Positions 43,696 to 53,441 are shown, counted from the first letter of the stretch. The stretch is 64,000 bases of DNA from Pseudomonas reinekei (GCF_001945365.1 NZ_MSTQ01000005.1:124001-188000); one strand, 5' to 3'. The notes: generated by a model from the sequence alone, not told the origin. Program-made: numbers and translations.

Positions 43696-45879
43696 ATGTC
43701 ATCGACTTCGTTCAGCCAGTCTCTGCGTCGCCTTTGGGCGCTGGATAAATTCAGCTACAGCGTGCGGGTATTCATTGCCCTGACCGGCACCATGGCGCTG
43801 TGTTGGTATCAGGATGAAATGGGGCTGCTGATCCCGTTGTTCCTCGGAATTATCGCCAGCGCCCTGGCCGAGACCGACGACAGCTGGCAGGGCCGTCTCA
43901 ACGCATTGGCGGTGACGCTGGTGTGTTTTGCCGTTGCCGCCCTGTCCGTCGAACTGCTGTTTCCTTACCCCTACCTCTTCATCATTGCCTTTGCCCTCGC
44001 CGCGTTCTGCCTGACGATGCTCGGTGCGCTCGGCGAACGCTATGGCGCGATTGCCTCGGCGACGCTGATCCTGTCGGTCTACACCATGATCGGCGTGGAC
44101 CAGCGCGGTGGTGCGGTCACCGATTTCTGGCACGAGCCGCTGCTGTTGGTGGCCGGTGCCGCCTGGTACGGCGCGCTGTCGGTGTTGTGGCAGGCACTGT
44201 TTTCCAACCAGCCGGTGCAGCAGAGCCTGGCGCGACTGTTCCGCGAGTTGGGCTTTTACCTGAAGCTGAAATCCTCACTGTTCGAGCCAATCCGGCAGAT
44301 GGACGTGGAAGCACGGCGACTGGAACTGGCGCAGCAGAACGGTCGTGTGGTGGCGGCCCTCAACGCGGCCAAGGAGATCATTCTGCACCGCGTCGGCAAC
44401 GGTCGGCCGGGCTCGAAAGTCAGCCGTTACCTGAAGCTGTACTTTCTCGCCCAGGACATCCACGAGCGTGCCAGTTCTTCGCATTACCCTTACAACGCCC
44501 TGGCCGACGCGTTTTTCCACAGTGACGTGCTGTTCCGCTGTCAGCGCCTGCTGCGCCAGCAAGGCAAGGCCTGTCGCGCACTGGCCGAGTCGATCCAGAT
44601 GCGTCAGCCATTCATCTATGACGCCAGCTTCGCTGAAGCCCTGAGCGACCTGCACGCCTCCCTCGAACATTTGCGCATCCAGAGCAATCCGGCCTGGCGC
44701 GGGTTGCTGCGCTCATTGCGGGCGCTGGCCGCGAACCTCGGCACGCTCGACCGCTTGCTGAGCGACGCCAGCAACCCCGATGCGCTGGCGGACGCCACAG
44801 ACAGCAGCCTGCTCGACCGCTCGCCGCGCAACCTCAAGGATGTGTGGATTCGTTTGCGCACGCAGCTGACGCCAACGTCGCTGCTGTTCCGCCACGCCCT
44901 GCGCTTGCCCCTGGCCTTGAGCATCGGCTACGCGATGGTGCATTTGATCCACCCGTCCCAGGGCTACTGGATCATCCTGACCACGCTGTTTGTCTGCCAA
45001 CCGAACTACGGCGCCACCCGCCGCAAGCTCGGCCAGCGGATCATCGGCACCGCCATCGGCCTGACCCTGGCCTGGGCGCTGTTCGACCTGTTCCCCAATC
45101 CGCTGATCCAGTCATGCTTCGCCATCGCCGCCGGGGTGGTGTTCTTTACCAACCGCACCACCCGCTACACCCTGGCGACGGCGGCGATCACCCTGATGGT
45201 GCTGTTCTGCTTCAACCAGGTGGGCGACGGTTACGGGCTGTTCCTGCCACGGCTGTTCGATACCTTGCTCGGCAGCCTGATCGCCGGGCTGGCGGTGTTC
45301 CTGTTCCTGCCGGACTGGCAGGGTCGACGCCTGAACAAAGTGCTGGCCAACACGCTGACCTGCAACAGCATTTACCTGCGCCAGATCATGCAGCAATACG
45401 CCGCCGGGAAACGCGACGACCTGGCGTATCGCCTGGCCCGGCGCAACGCACACAACGCCGACGCCGCGCTGTCGACCACCCTGGCCAACATGCTGATGGA
45501 GCCAGGGCATTTCCGTAAGGAAGCGGATGTGGGTTTCCGTTTTCTGGTGTTGTCGCACACCTTGCTCAGTTACTTGTCCGGTCTCGGCGCGCATCGGGAA
45601 ACCCTTTTGCCGGCGGATGTACGCGAGCATTTGATCGAAGGTGCCGGGGTGAAACTGGCCGCCAGTATCGACGAAATCGCCCAAGGCCTGGCGAGCAAAT
45701 CGGCGATTGCAATTCAGAGCGATGAGGAAGAAGCGCTGGCCAACGCGCTTGAGCAGATGCCCGATGAGATCGATGAAGGGCAACGGCTGGTACAGACGCA
45801 ACTGGCGTTGATCTGCCGGCAGTTGGGGCCGTTGCGGACGCTGGCCGCGCATTTGATCAAGGATACGAGTGAGGGTTGA
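43696..45879 (+). CDS. yccS: YccS/FUSC-family inner-membrane protein
   Basis: 727-aa protein with two blocks of about six membrane helices (residues 15-160 and 395-510) separated by a soluble region, the organisation of YccS/YhfK-type fusaric acid resistance-like proteins. Signature PSQGYWIILTTLFVCQPNYGATRRKLGQRIIGTAIGL is in the second block. The C-terminal cytoplasmic part is helical. Probably an efflux-type transporter; substrate unknown. Stand-alone gene. Confidence 0.88.
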   Translation: MSSTSFSQSLRRLWALDKFSYSVRVFIALTGTMALCWYQDEMGLLIPLFLGIIASALAETDDSWQGRLNALAVTLVCFAVAALSVELLFPYPYLFIIAFALAAFCLTMLGALGERYGAIASATLILSVYTMIGVDQRGGAVTDFWHEPLLLVAGAAWYGALSVLWQALFSNQPVQQSLARLFRELGFYLKLKSSLFEPIRQMDVEARRLELAQQNGRVVAALNAAKEIILHRVGNGRPGSKVSRYLKLYFLAQDIHERASSSHYPYNALADAFFHSDVLFRCQRLLRQQGKACRALAESIQMRQPFIYDASFAEALSDLHASLEHLRIQSNPAWRGLLRSLRALAANLGTLDRLLSDASNPDALADATDSSLLDRSPRNLKDVWIRLRTQLTPTSLLFRHALRLPLALSIGYAMVHLIHPSQGYWIILTTLFVCQPNYGATRRKLGQRIIGTAIGLTLAWALFDLFPNPLIQSCFAIAAGVVFFTNRTTRYTLATAAITLMVLFCFNQVGDGYGLFLPRLFDTLLGSLIAGLAVFLFLPDWQGRRLNKVLANTLTCNSIYLRQIMQQYAAGKRDDLAYRLARRNAHNADAALSTTLANMLMEPGHFRKEADVGFRFLVLSHTLLSYLSGLGAHRETLLPADVREHLIEGAGVKLAASIDEIAQGLASKSAIAIQSDEEEALANALEQMPDEIDEGQRLVQTQLALICRQLGPLRTLAAHLIKDTSEG

Positions 45880-45906
45880 GACTGGCCCTGGCTGGCTGGG
45901 CCCCAC

Positions 45907-46644
45907 CTACATCCCATGCTGCTTGAGCAATCGCTCATAACTCCCATCCGCCTTCATCGCAGCAATCGCCCGGTCGAAACCGGCGACGATTTGCTCATGC
46001 CCGGGGTTCTTCAAACTGACCAGGATATGCAAGCCATTCTCGCTCAGCGGTTTGGGCAGGAACTCCACGGCATTGCGCACCTTGGCAGGCTCACGGGCCA
46101 GGTAATAACGCGCGACGTATTCATCTTCCAGGGTCAGCTTGACCCGGTCGGCGGCCACCATGCGCACGGCCATCGCGAAACTGTGCACCGGGACCTTCTG
46201 CAGCGACTGGTCTTCATCGAAGGCCGGTGAGTAGGCATACCCTCGCACCACCGCAATTGGATAAGTATGCAGTTGCTGCAGATTGTTGAATTCGATGGGC
46301 GCGTCTTTGCGTTTGAGAAAGCGCACGCGATTGACCAGGTACTCACTGGAAAACTTCCCCAGTTTCGTGCGCTCTTCGGTGTACCAGGCATTAACCAGCA
46401 CATCGTATCGGCCCTCGCTCACGCCCAGCAGGGCGCGCGCCCAAGGCACCTGTTCGAAGTCACTGGCATAACCGGCCCGCGCCAGTGCGGTGCTGACAAT
46501 GTCCGTGGCCAGACCGCCATTGACCAGTGTCGCGTCGGTAAACGGCGGCCAGGCGTCAGCCACCAGCCGCAGCTTTTCCGCTGCCGCACTGTGAGTCAGC
46601 AACAGCAATCCAATCAAAGCAAAGGCTCGATGCAATCGCGGCAT
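45907..46644 (-). CDS. Periplasmic solute-binding protein (SBP_bac_3 family)
   Basis: 245 aa with signal peptide MPRLHRAFALIGLLLLTHSAAAEK. The mature start LRLVADAWPPFTDATLVNGGLATDIVSTAL and later FSEGRYDVLVNAWYTEERTK-like region fit amino-acid-type ligand-binding proteins. No ABC permease or ATPase gene is beside it, so it could work with a distant transporter or as an orphan sensor. Convergent with yccS. Confidence 0.82.
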   Translation of the reverse strand: MPRLHRAFALIGLLLLTHSAAAEKLRLVADAWPPFTDATLVNGGLATDIVSTALARAGYASDFEQVPWARALLGVSEGRYDVLVNAWYTEERTKLGKFSSEYLVNRVRFLKRKDAPIEFNNLQQLHTYPIAVVRGYAYSPAFDEDQSLQKVPVHSFAMAVRMVAADRVKLTLEDEYVARYYLAREPAKVRNAVEFLPKPLSENGLHILVSLKNPGHEQIVAGFDRAIAAMKADGSYERLLKQHGM

Positions 46645-46899
46645 GCTTGAAAATCCTTAGCGGGCGGCTACCCGACATGTTTTCAGCCAAAACCCCAAGA
46701 CCCGGTAACAGCACAGACAGGCACTAAACGGTAGCTCATTGAAGCCACTTCGCATCGCTTGACTCCAGATTACACAAAGAAGACAACAGCGCGCGAAATG
46801 AATGATGGCATTTTGGTCTTTGTCACAGATTTCTCTGCCATACAGACATCCAGCGCCCAGGCGCTTAGTATCGAGCAGACGTTTTCAGGGAATCAGAAC
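46645..46899. promoter_or_regulatory. Divergent region before elaA
   Basis: 255 bp between two divergent genes. A frame opening at 46759 could extend ElaA by 47 residues, but no family similarity and no ribosome site supports that. Nothing else seen. Confidence 0.4.
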
Positions 46900-47352
46900 A
46901 TGACAATCGATTGGGTCTGCAAACACCACAGCGATCTGGGCAAAGAACAGCTTTATGCCATTTTGCAGCTGCGCAGCGAGGTGTTCGTCGTCGAGCAAAA
47001 ATGTATTTATCAGGACATCGATGGTCAGGACCTGGAGGGGGATACCTGCCATTTGATGGCGTGGGACGGTGATCGGCTCGTGGCGTACCTGCGCTTGCTG
47101 GACCCTGAGCTTCAGGGTGGTGATGTGGTGATCGGCCGGGTGATCATTGCACCACCGGCGCGGAGCACCGGGCTCGGCCATGAGCTGATGGCTCAGGCAT
47201 TGAAGCAGACCGAAAAGCGCTGGCCGGACATGCCGGTCTATCTCTCGGCGCAGGCGCATTTGCAGGGTTATTACGGGCGGTACGGGTTTGAGGTGGTGGG
47301 GGAAGAGTATGTAGAGGATGGCATTCCACACATTGGAATGCGGCGTTCCTGA
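46900..47352 (+). CDS. elaA: ElaA-type GNAT acetyltransferase
   Basis: 150-aa GNAT enzyme. Begins MTIDWVCKHHSDLGKEQLYA, then LRSEVFVVEQKCIYQDIDGQD, the ElaA signature, and the acetyl-CoA loop in RSTGLGHELM. Start at 46900 with CAGGG at 46886-46890. Substrate unknown. Confidence 0.9.
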   Translation: MTIDWVCKHHSDLGKEQLYAILQLRSEVFVVEQKCIYQDIDGQDLEGDTCHLMAWDGDRLVAYLRLLDPELQGGDVVIGRVIIAPPARSTGLGHELMAQALKQTEKRWPDMPVYLSAQAHLQGYYGRYGFEVVGEEYVEDGIPHIGMRRS

Positions 47353-47360
47353 GGACACTC

Positions 47361-47454
47361 TCGCTGGCAATCCAGCTCCCACAGTGATCGCGGGCACATC
47401 GAAAATCTGCAACCGCCCCTGAACCTGTGGGAGCGGGCTTGCCCGCGATAGCGT
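47361..47454. repeat. Outward-facing mixed REP pair
   Basis: CTGGCAATCCAGCTCCCAC and GTGGGAGCGGGCTTGCCCGC, two differently diverged copies. Confidence 0.75.
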
Positions 47455-47474
47455 CAGCACTGGCAGCGAGAAAC

Positions 47475-47771
47475 TCAGGGATACGCCAACACGTTTTTTA
47501 TCTGCCGCAAATTGCGCTCGATCCACCCCCGATCAATCGCCCCCCAGTCGCGAATCCGGTAGCGGCCGGCATGGTTGCGCGCGCCTTCTTCCTGTTCGAA
47601 TTCGCAAACGATATCCAGGTCGGCCAGCGCTGCGAGGGTGTCCTGGGCTGTGCGTCGGGGCATGCCGGTGACCTCGGTCAGCGCCGGAACACTGCTGGCC
47701 AGGCCGCTGTCGATCAGGTACGCCACGTACAAGCGGCGGTAAAAGCTGCTCTTGGTCTTGCTTACGTCCAT
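47475..47771 (-). CDS. Small winged-helix DNA-binding protein
   Basis: 98 aa. A helix-turn-helix is clear in SGLASSVPALTEVTGMPRRTAQDTLAAL (about residues 22-49), and a wing-like strand pair follows with VCEFEQEEGARNHAGRYRIRD. No effector domain. It is transcribed in the same direction as the neighbouring YgjP-like metallopeptidase gene, 30 bp downstream of it. Regulatory target unknown. Confidence 0.72.
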   Translation of the reverse strand: MDVSKTKSSFYRRLYVAYLIDSGLASSVPALTEVTGMPRRTAQDTLAALADLDIVCEFEQEEGARNHAGRYRIRDWGAIDRGWIERNLRQIKNVLAYP

Positions 47772-47801
47772 CCCTGTGCCTCTTGTTATTCAGAAAATCT
47801 T

Positions 47802-48293
47802 TTATTGCATGTCCCGCCACGTCAGGTAAACCCGCACATCAAACTCCACCTGGTGATACCCGGGCAGCATGTGCTCGCACAGTTTGTAGAACGCCTTGTT
47901 GTGATCGGACTCTTTGAAGTGCGCCAACTCGTGCACCACGATCATTTTCAGAAAGTCCGAAGGCGCTTCCTTGAACAGTGAAGCGATGCGGATTTCCTTT
48001 TTCGCCTTGAGCTTGCCGCCCTGCACCCGGGAGATGGTGGTGTGCAATCCGAGGGCACGGTGCGTCAGGTCCAGGCGGTTGTCGAACAACACCTTGTCGA
48101 TGGCCGGGGCGTTGCGCAGGTATTCCTGCTTGAGATCCAGCGCGTAGGTGTACAGCGCCTTGTCGCTCTGCACGCCATGCTGGTCCGGATAACGCTTGCT
48201 CAAGTACTCGCCCAGCCGACCTTCGGCGATCAGCTGGCGCACTTGATCCTGCAAGGAAGCGGGATAGGCCTGGAGGTATTTCAACGCAGTCAT
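47802..48293 (-). CDS. YgjP-like M48-fold metallopeptidase/hydrolase
   Basis: 163 aa from ATG 48293; an upstream in-frame ATG at 48314 would add seven residues, and neither has a strong ribosome site. The zinc motif VVHELAHFKESDHNKAFYKL (HExxH plus a downstream His) is that of the DUF45/YgjP family. Cytoplasmic, no signal peptide. Biological substrate not known. Confidence 0.82.
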   Translation of the reverse strand: MTALKYLQAYPASLQDQVRQLIAEGRLGEYLSKRYPDQHGVQSDKALYTYALDLKQEYLRNAPAIDKVLFDNRLDLTHRALGLHTTISRVQGGKLKAKKEIRIASLFKEAPSDFLKMIVVHELAHFKESDHNKAFYKLCEHMLPGYHQVEFDVRVYLTWRDMQ

Positions 48294-48338
48294 CGCAGCG
48301 GCAACACAGATCATGAACAGGTCGCCAGTGTAGCGAAT

Positions 48339-50462
48339 TCAACCGGTCAACGCGCTCCAGTCGAACGGCTGCGAGAAGTGGCCGGTGTCTTCGGCCATCA
48401 TCGGACGCGCCACGAGGAAGCCCTGCACATACTCGCAGCCATTGGCTTGCAGCCACTGATATTGCGCAACGGTTTCCACCCCCTCGGCGATCACCAGCAT
48501 GCCGTACTGTTTGCACAACTCGATCACATTGCGCACCAGCGCCGCGTCCCGTGAAGACTCGGGCAGGCGAGCGATCAAATGCCGGTCAAGCTTGAGCGTG
48601 TCCAGCTCCAGGTCGCGCAAATGGGACAGCGAACACGGGCCGGAACCGAAATCATCCAGCGCTACCCGGACCCCGAGATTGCGCAGCAAACGCAGCTGTT
48701 TGCGGGTTTCTTCGGGGTTGAAGGTCAAGGCTTCTTCCGTCACTTCGACTTCCAGGTGACGCGACTGCAAACCATGACGCTCCAATACCTGACGCAATTC
48801 GGTGACCAGGTTAGGCATGGCGAACTGCGTGCTGCTCAAGCTGACGCCCAGCACCAGATCGTCGGCAAACAGGGCTTCCCAGGCTTTGCGCTGTCCGGCA
48901 CTGCGTTGGTAAATCCAGCTGCCCAAGCGACTGATCAACCGCGCCTCTTCCAGCAACGGCAAAAACAGCCCCGGCGGCACGTCGCCAACGCTCGGATGCT
49001 GCCAGCGCAAGAGTGCTTCAAAGCCGCGAATCCGCCCGTCGGCAATGGCCACCTGTGGCTGATAGACCAGGTTGAAATCGCGGTTCTCGATAGCATCGCG
49101 CACGCTTTCTTCAAGCATCAGCCGTGAGCGGGCCCGGCCATTCATTTCATGATCGTAAAAACGATACTGCTGGCGACCGGCGCGCTTGGCTTCGTACATC
49201 GCGATGTCAGAAGCCCGCAGCAAACCGTCCAGATTGGCACCGCAATCCGGAAACGTGGCAATGCCGATGCTCGCGCCCAGCGCGATATCCAGACCGTCGA
49301 TCTGCTGGCAGATCGATACCCGCTCAATCAACTTCTCGGCAATCTTGGCCGCTTGCTCGGGGAACTCCAGATCCAGCAACGCGGTGAATTCGTCGCCGCC
49401 CATGCGCGCCAGGATGTCAAAGGGCCGCAAGCAGGCCTTCAGCTGCTCGGATACCCAGCGCAACACCCGATCACCGGCATCGTGGCCGAGGGAATCATTG
49501 ACCCGTTTGAAACCATCGAGATCGAGGTACATCAGGACCCATGCACTGTCGGTTCGCTCGCCACGCAACAGCAGGTTTTCCACCGTCTGATAGAAACCCC
49601 GGCGGTTGAGCAACCCGGTCAGCGGATCGGTGACCGCCTGGAATTCAAGTTGCTGGTGCAAGTGGCGCACCACGGACATGTCCAGCACGGTGACCACCAT
49701 TGCATGCTGCTCGGCAGACAAGGGTGCGCAGGACAAAGCTACCGGCACCTGTTGGCCGGGGGCGGTTCGCAACAACGCGTCGTGCAGGCGCAATGTCTCA
49801 CCGCGTTTGTAGCCGGCCAGCAAGTCCGAATCGGCCCACACCGGAATGTGCGGTTTTTGCAGGTAATCCAGAAACTCCTTGCCTTGCAGCTCCTGCACCG
49901 TGGCACTGAGCAGGCGCGACATCGCCGGGTTGGCGAAGCGGATCAGACCGTCCTCGTCCACCACCAGAATGCCTTCGGCGGCGTTGTCCAGCACCGAGGC
50001 GTTGAAGGCGCGCGCGACCTCCAGATCGTGGCTCAGGCGCTGCAAGGCCCGACGATTGCGCTGGTGCTCCAGCAACGCCTGGACCTTGGGCTTGAGAATC
50101 TGCGGATCGAACGGTTTGAACAGGTAATCCACGGCGCCACTGGCATAGCCCTTGATCACGGCGTCCTGGGACTGTTCGTTGGCGGTCAGGAAAATAATCG
50201 GCGTCAGCCGTGTCCGTTGGCTGCCGCGCATCAGGCGCGCGACTTCGAAACCGTCCATGCCCGGCATCTGCACATCCAGCAGCACCAGGTCGACATCGTG
50301 TTCAAGCAACAGACTTAGCGCCTCGAAACCCGAGGCCGCCGTGATGACGTGCCAGTCCTGGCGCTGCAACAATGCGCGCATGCTGATCAGGTTTTCAGGA
50401 TAATCGTCGACGATTAATAACGTTGAGTTGCCTTCAATTGGCGGGGTGCGCGCGCATTCCAT
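48339..50462 (-). CDS. Response regulator with PAS, GGDEF and EAL domains
   Basis: 707 aa. Receiver domain 12-130 (D19/D20, phospho-acceptor D63 in LLDVQMPGMDG, K116), PAS 150-260, GGDEF 275-440 with intact GGDEF at 355-359 and an RxxD inhibitory site at 346-349, then EAL 455-700. The EAL motif is intact (E482), DDFG and AEGVE are present, but the conserved Asn of the VNLS motif is Ser541 (GVSLSS). So the diguanylate cyclase looks functional while phosphodiesterase activity could be weakened. No histidine kinase gene is adjacent. Starts at 50462 after an intergenic region. Confidence 0.93.
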   Translation of the reverse strand: MECARTPPIEGNSTLLIVDDYPENLISMRALLQRQDWHVITAASGFEALSLLLEHDVDLVLLDVQMPGMDGFEVARLMRGSQRTRLTPIIFLTANEQSQDAVIKGYASGAVDYLFKPFDPQILKPKVQALLEHQRNRRALQRLSHDLEVARAFNASVLDNAAEGILVVDEDGLIRFANPAMSRLLSATVQELQGKEFLDYLQKPHIPVWADSDLLAGYKRGETLRLHDALLRTAPGQQVPVALSCAPLSAEQHAMVVTVLDMSVVRHLHQQLEFQAVTDPLTGLLNRRGFYQTVENLLLRGERTDSAWVLMYLDLDGFKRVNDSLGHDAGDRVLRWVSEQLKACLRPFDILARMGGDEFTALLDLEFPEQAAKIAEKLIERVSICQQIDGLDIALGASIGIATFPDCGANLDGLLRASDIAMYEAKRAGRQQYRFYDHEMNGRARSRLMLEESVRDAIENRDFNLVYQPQVAIADGRIRGFEALLRWQHPSVGDVPPGLFLPLLEEARLISRLGSWIYQRSAGQRKAWEALFADDLVLGVSLSSTQFAMPNLVTELRQVLERHGLQSRHLEVEVTEEALTFNPEETRKQLRLLRNLGVRVALDDFGSGPCSLSHLRDLELDTLKLDRHLIARLPESSRDAALVRNVIELCKQYGMLVIAEGVETVAQYQWLQANGCEYVQGFLVARPMMAEDTGHFSQPFDWSALTG

Positions 50463-50781
50463 GCTGCTTCTCTATTCGGGACGTCAGGCCGGTTTCTCGT
50501 GAAAACCGGACAAATACTGTGCCTTCACTCTAGACCGGGATCAACAAAATCAGAAGCTGTCAGTACGCCATCATCTAACCAAAGGGTTAATTCGCCGACT
50601 AACGGTCGTCTCTGCAGGCCGCTAAAAACGGGAAAGATGGCCTTTTAACAGGATTTTGACGTCATCCATTTGTCGGTCCGACATTAACAAAGCGTCCACC
50701 TACGATTATAAAGACCGCCCTCCAAGGCACGTGCTAGAGCTTCTGGCACGTGCGTGCAGCACAATTTGTGGAAGCTATTTT
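50463..50781. promoter_or_regulatory. Control region of the alginate lyase with two GCACGTGC palindromes
   Basis: 319 bp between divergent genes. GGCACGTGC occurs at 50726-50734 and again at 50745-50753, 19 bp apart, each with the 8-bp palindrome GCACGTGC, about 30 to 50 bp before the lyase start. A possible operator. A frame opening at 50656 is rejected as a start. Confidence 0.5.
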
Positions 50782-51450
50782 ATGATCGACCTCGCAACGT
50801 GGAACCTCAGCGTACCCGTCGGCAGCCCGCCGTACACTGTTGAAACCTCCAAACTGGTGAACGGCTTCAAGGATCAATACTTCCATTCAAATACTGGTGT
50901 GCTGTTTTTCTGGTCGCCCGTGACCGGCTCCAAAACCGAAAACGCAATCTACCCACGCACCGAACTGCGCGAAACCTACAGCAACGGCACGCTGCGCAAC
51001 TGGTATTACCCGGACGCCGACAACTTGCTGCGCGCCACCCTCACGGTGAACCAGGTGCCGAGTTCCGGAAAAATCGTCATCGGCCAGATCCATGCTTACA
51101 ACAGCCAGAAACCGATGGTCAAACTCGAATACCAATACAAAACCAGCACCGAAACCGGCAACCTTGTCATTAAAGTCAGAATGCACCCGACCGACTCAGA
51201 AAGCCGGGTCATCACCCTCGCCACCGGCATCAAGCTCAACCGTGAATTCAATTACCTTATTCACTTGAGCCCCGGCGGCGCGCTCGGTGTCAGTGGCGCG
51301 GGCTACCAGTGGGACACCAAAATCAGCGCTACATGGCGGGACAAACCGCTGTATTTCAAAGCCGGGGTGTACGTTCAGGATAACACCGGGTACACCAGTG
51401 AAGGCGGGAAAGTGACATTTAGCAAGCTGGATATCGATCACGATAAATAG
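50782..51450 (+). CDS. Alginate lyase, polysaccharide lyase family 7, no signal peptide
   Basis: 222-aa PL7 enzyme of the PA1167 kind. The three family motifs are R59-T-E-L-R63, Q102-I-H104 and Y191-FKAG-V-Y197-V-Q199, so the catalytic residues are present. QIH (rather than QVH) is usually linked with activity on guluronate-containing stretches. The start ATG 50782 (MIDLATWNLSVPVG) leaves no signal peptide, so secretion by the general pathway is not evident. Convergent with fba across a shared terminator. Confidence 0.92.
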   Translation: MIDLATWNLSVPVGSPPYTVETSKLVNGFKDQYFHSNTGVLFFWSPVTGSKTENAIYPRTELRETYSNGTLRNWYYPDADNLLRATLTVNQVPSSGKIVIGQIHAYNSQKPMVKLEYQYKTSTETGNLVIKVRMHPTDSESRVITLATGIKLNREFNYLIHLSPGGALGVSGAGYQWDTKISATWRDKPLYFKAGVYVQDNTGYTSEGGKVTFSKLDIDHDK

Positions 51451-51466
51451 GCAGACCTGCGCCCAC

Positions 51467-51493
51467 AAAAAAACCCGCCTCTCGGCGGGTTTT
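51467..51493. terminator. Bidirectional intrinsic terminator (alginate lyase / fba)
   Basis: AAACCCGCC and GGCGGGTTT arms (51471-51479, 51484-51492), with A-run before and T-run after, serving both convergent genes. Confidence 0.9.
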
Positions 51494-51516
51494 AATGCAA
51501 CTCAAACGTCGAAGTC

Positions 51517-52581
51517 TTAGTTGACCTTGGCGTTCAACTCACCTTTGAGGTAACGCTGATACATACCTTCCAGCGAGATCGCCTTGATCTTCGAAGCGTT
51601 GCCGGCGGTGCCGAAGGCTTCGTAGCGAGCGATGCACACGTCGCGCATGGCGGTGACGGTGGCGCCGAAGAATTTACGTGGGTCGAATTCGCTCGGGTTG
51701 GTGGCCATCAGACGACGCATTGCGCCAGTGGACGCCAGACGCAGGTCGGTGTCGATGTTGACCTTGCGCACGCCGTGCTTGATGCCTTCAACGATTTCTT
51801 CAACCGGCACGCCATAGGTTTCTTTGATGTCGCCGCCGTACTGGTTGATGATCGCCAGCCACTCTTGCGGGACCGAAGACGAACCGTGCATCACCAGGTG
51901 AGTGTTCGGAATGCGCTTGTGGATCTCTTTGATGCGGTCGATCGCCAGCACGTCGCCGGTAGGCGGCTTGGTGAACTTGTAAGCGCCATGGCTGGTGCCG
52001 ATGGCGATGGCCAGGGCATCCACCTGGGTACGTTTTACGAAGTCAGCGGCTTCTTCCGGGTCGGTCAGCATCTGGCTGTGATCCAGAACGCCTTCGGCGC
52101 CGATACCGTCTTCTTCACCGGCCATGCCGGTTTCCAGCGAACCCAGGCAGCCCAGCTCGCCTTCTACCGAAACGCCGCAGGCGTGAGCCATCGCAACGGT
52201 TTGCTGGGTAACGCGGACGTTGTAGTCGTAATCGGTCGGGGTCTTGCCATCTTCGCCCAGGGAACCGTCCATCATCACCGAGCTGAAGCCCAGTTGAATG
52301 GAGCGCTGGCAAACGTCAGGGCTGGTGCCGTGGTCCTGGTGCATGCACACCGGGATGTGCGGGAATTCTTCGATGGCTGCCAGGATCAGGTGACGCAGGA
52401 ACGGCGCGCCGGCGTATTTGCGAGCACCGGCCGAAGCCTGGACGATCACCGGGGAGTCAGTCTTGTCAGCGGCTTCCATGATGGCGCGCATCTGCTCAAG
52501 GTTGTTGACGTTGAAAGCTGGAACGCCGTAGCCGAACTCGGCTGCGTGATCCAACATCTGGCGCATGCTGATAAGTGCCAT
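51517..52581 (-). CDS. fba: Class II fructose-1,6-bisphosphate aldolase
   Basis: 354-aa zinc-dependent aldolase. Motifs: zinc-site [11 protein letters not shown] near residue 80, [36 protein letters not shown] near 170, and VMHGSSSVP near 213. Belongs to the fba-pgk-epd-tktA cluster that, in Pseudomonas, supplies gluconeogenesis and the pentose phosphate route. It is separated from pgk by two small lipoprotein genes and a REPIN. Confidence 0.97.
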   Translation of the reverse strand: MALISMRQMLDHAAEFGYGVPAFNVNNLEQMRAIMEAADKTDSPVIVQASAGARKYAGAPFLRHLILAAIEEFPHIPVCMHQDHGTSPDVCQRSIQLGFSSVMMDGSLGEDGKTPTDYDYNVRVTQQTVAMAHACGVSVEGELGCLGSLETGMAGEEDGIGAEGVLDHSQMLTDPEEAADFVKRTQVDALAIAIGTSHGAYKFTKPPTGDVLAIDRIKEIHKRIPNTHLVMHGSSSVPQEWLAIINQYGGDIKETYGVPVEEIVEGIKHGVRKVNIDTDLRLASTGAMRRLMATNPSEFDPRKFFGATVTAMRDVCIARYEAFGTAGNASKIKAISLEGMYQRYLKGELNAKVN

Positions 52582-52720
52582 TGTGTGTGTCTCTCCCGGT
52601 TGAGGGTCGTTAATCGTGCCAGCCTGCCGGAGCGGCGGCGGCTATTCAAGTTATTGCAGATCGGGGGTTAAACCCGGCTGCGAATCCGGTGGTGCAAAAT
52701 CTCAAGAACAACGCAGGTCC

Positions 52721-52813
52721 CCGTGGGAGCGAGCCTGCTCGCGAAAGCAATCTTGCGGCCAACATTGCAGCGCCTGTCAGACCGCTATCGCGAGCAGGCT
52801 CGCTCCCACATCA
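52721..52813. repeat. REPIN
   Basis: Intact inverted pair between fba and the MliC-like gene. Confidence 0.9.
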
Positions 52814-52830
52814 GGCCTGCGGTGTGTCAA

Positions 52831-53163
52831 TTACTGCGCTTTACAGCCACGCCCAATCAAATCATTGGTGGCGACCCAGTAAACCAGGCCTTCCTCACCT
52901 TTAATGTGAAACGCCAGCATGTTGTCGCTGTACAGCGAACCCGAAGCACCCGGTTCTTCCTTCAGGCGATAGACCTGATCGGCGCCACCCAGGCGCACAT
53001 CGACTTGCGTGCGGCTGTCATCGGTATAACGCCAGAGCACTTTGGCCTGACTGTCGCAGGTCCACGTGGTCCAGTTATCCGCCGGAGCGGATGACTGGAA
53101 CGGGTTCAAGTTGGCGCATCCTGCCAGCAGTGCCAGCGCCGCAACGGCGATAAAACCTTTCAT
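52831..53163 (-). CDS. MliC-family membrane-bound lysozyme inhibitor-like lipoprotein
   Basis: 110 aa with a lipoprotein signal MKGFIAVAALALLAGCANLN. The mature part has the MliC pattern: WTTWTCDSQAKVLWRYTDDSR, VDVRLGGADQVYRLK, GASGSLYSDNMLAFHIKGEEG, with a final cysteine in RGCKAQ. Probably protects cells from host C-type lysozyme; assignment by family pattern. Start at 53163; an extended frame to 53229 has no lipoprotein signal at its N-terminus. Confidence 0.82.
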   Translation of the reverse strand: MKGFIAVAALALLAGCANLNPFQSSAPADNWTTWTCDSQAKVLWRYTDDSRTQVDVRLGGADQVYRLKEEPGASGSLYSDNMLAFHIKGEEGLVYWVATNDLIGRGCKAQ

Positions 53164-53219
53164 CCGTGTTCCTCGGCTGACGGCGCACGCCAACAGCCCT
53201 GAGTAAAGAGTCAGACCCA

Positions 53220-53441
53220 TCAAGGACAACCATGTTCCTTGGCGGGGGTCTGTGTCTCGTATTTGTCCAGACCATCAGGCCCTGAGCGCTTGTTGAGCAC
53301 CGGATTGGTTTCCGCCTGCCAGTCGGCCTGGTAGCAACCGTTCCGGGGCGCGGCCGGCACAGGCTCCGGGGTAGCTTTCGGGTTACTCCCGCAAGCCGCC
53401 AGCGAACCCGCGACGATCAACAACGCTAACGACTTGACCAT
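53220..53441 (-). CDS. Small lipoprotein of unknown function
   Basis: 73 aa: MVKSLALLIVAGSLAACGSN is a lipoprotein signal with lipobox LAAC. The mature part is only about 57 residues, proline-rich (KATPEPVPAAPRN) with two cysteines (NGCYQADW, EHGCP). Position after pgk is conserved in pseudomonads as a hypothetical gene. Function unknown. Confidence 0.72.
   Translation of the reverse strand: MVKSLALLIVAGSLAACGSNPKATPEPVPAAPRNGCYQADWQAETNPVLNKRSGPDGLDKYETQTPAKEHGCP

Noticed and set aside
47475..48293. Toxin-antitoxin pair (winged-helix plus metallopeptidase)
   Set aside because: YgjP-like proteins occur alone widely, the 30-bp gap is unremarkable, and no toxin motif is seen.
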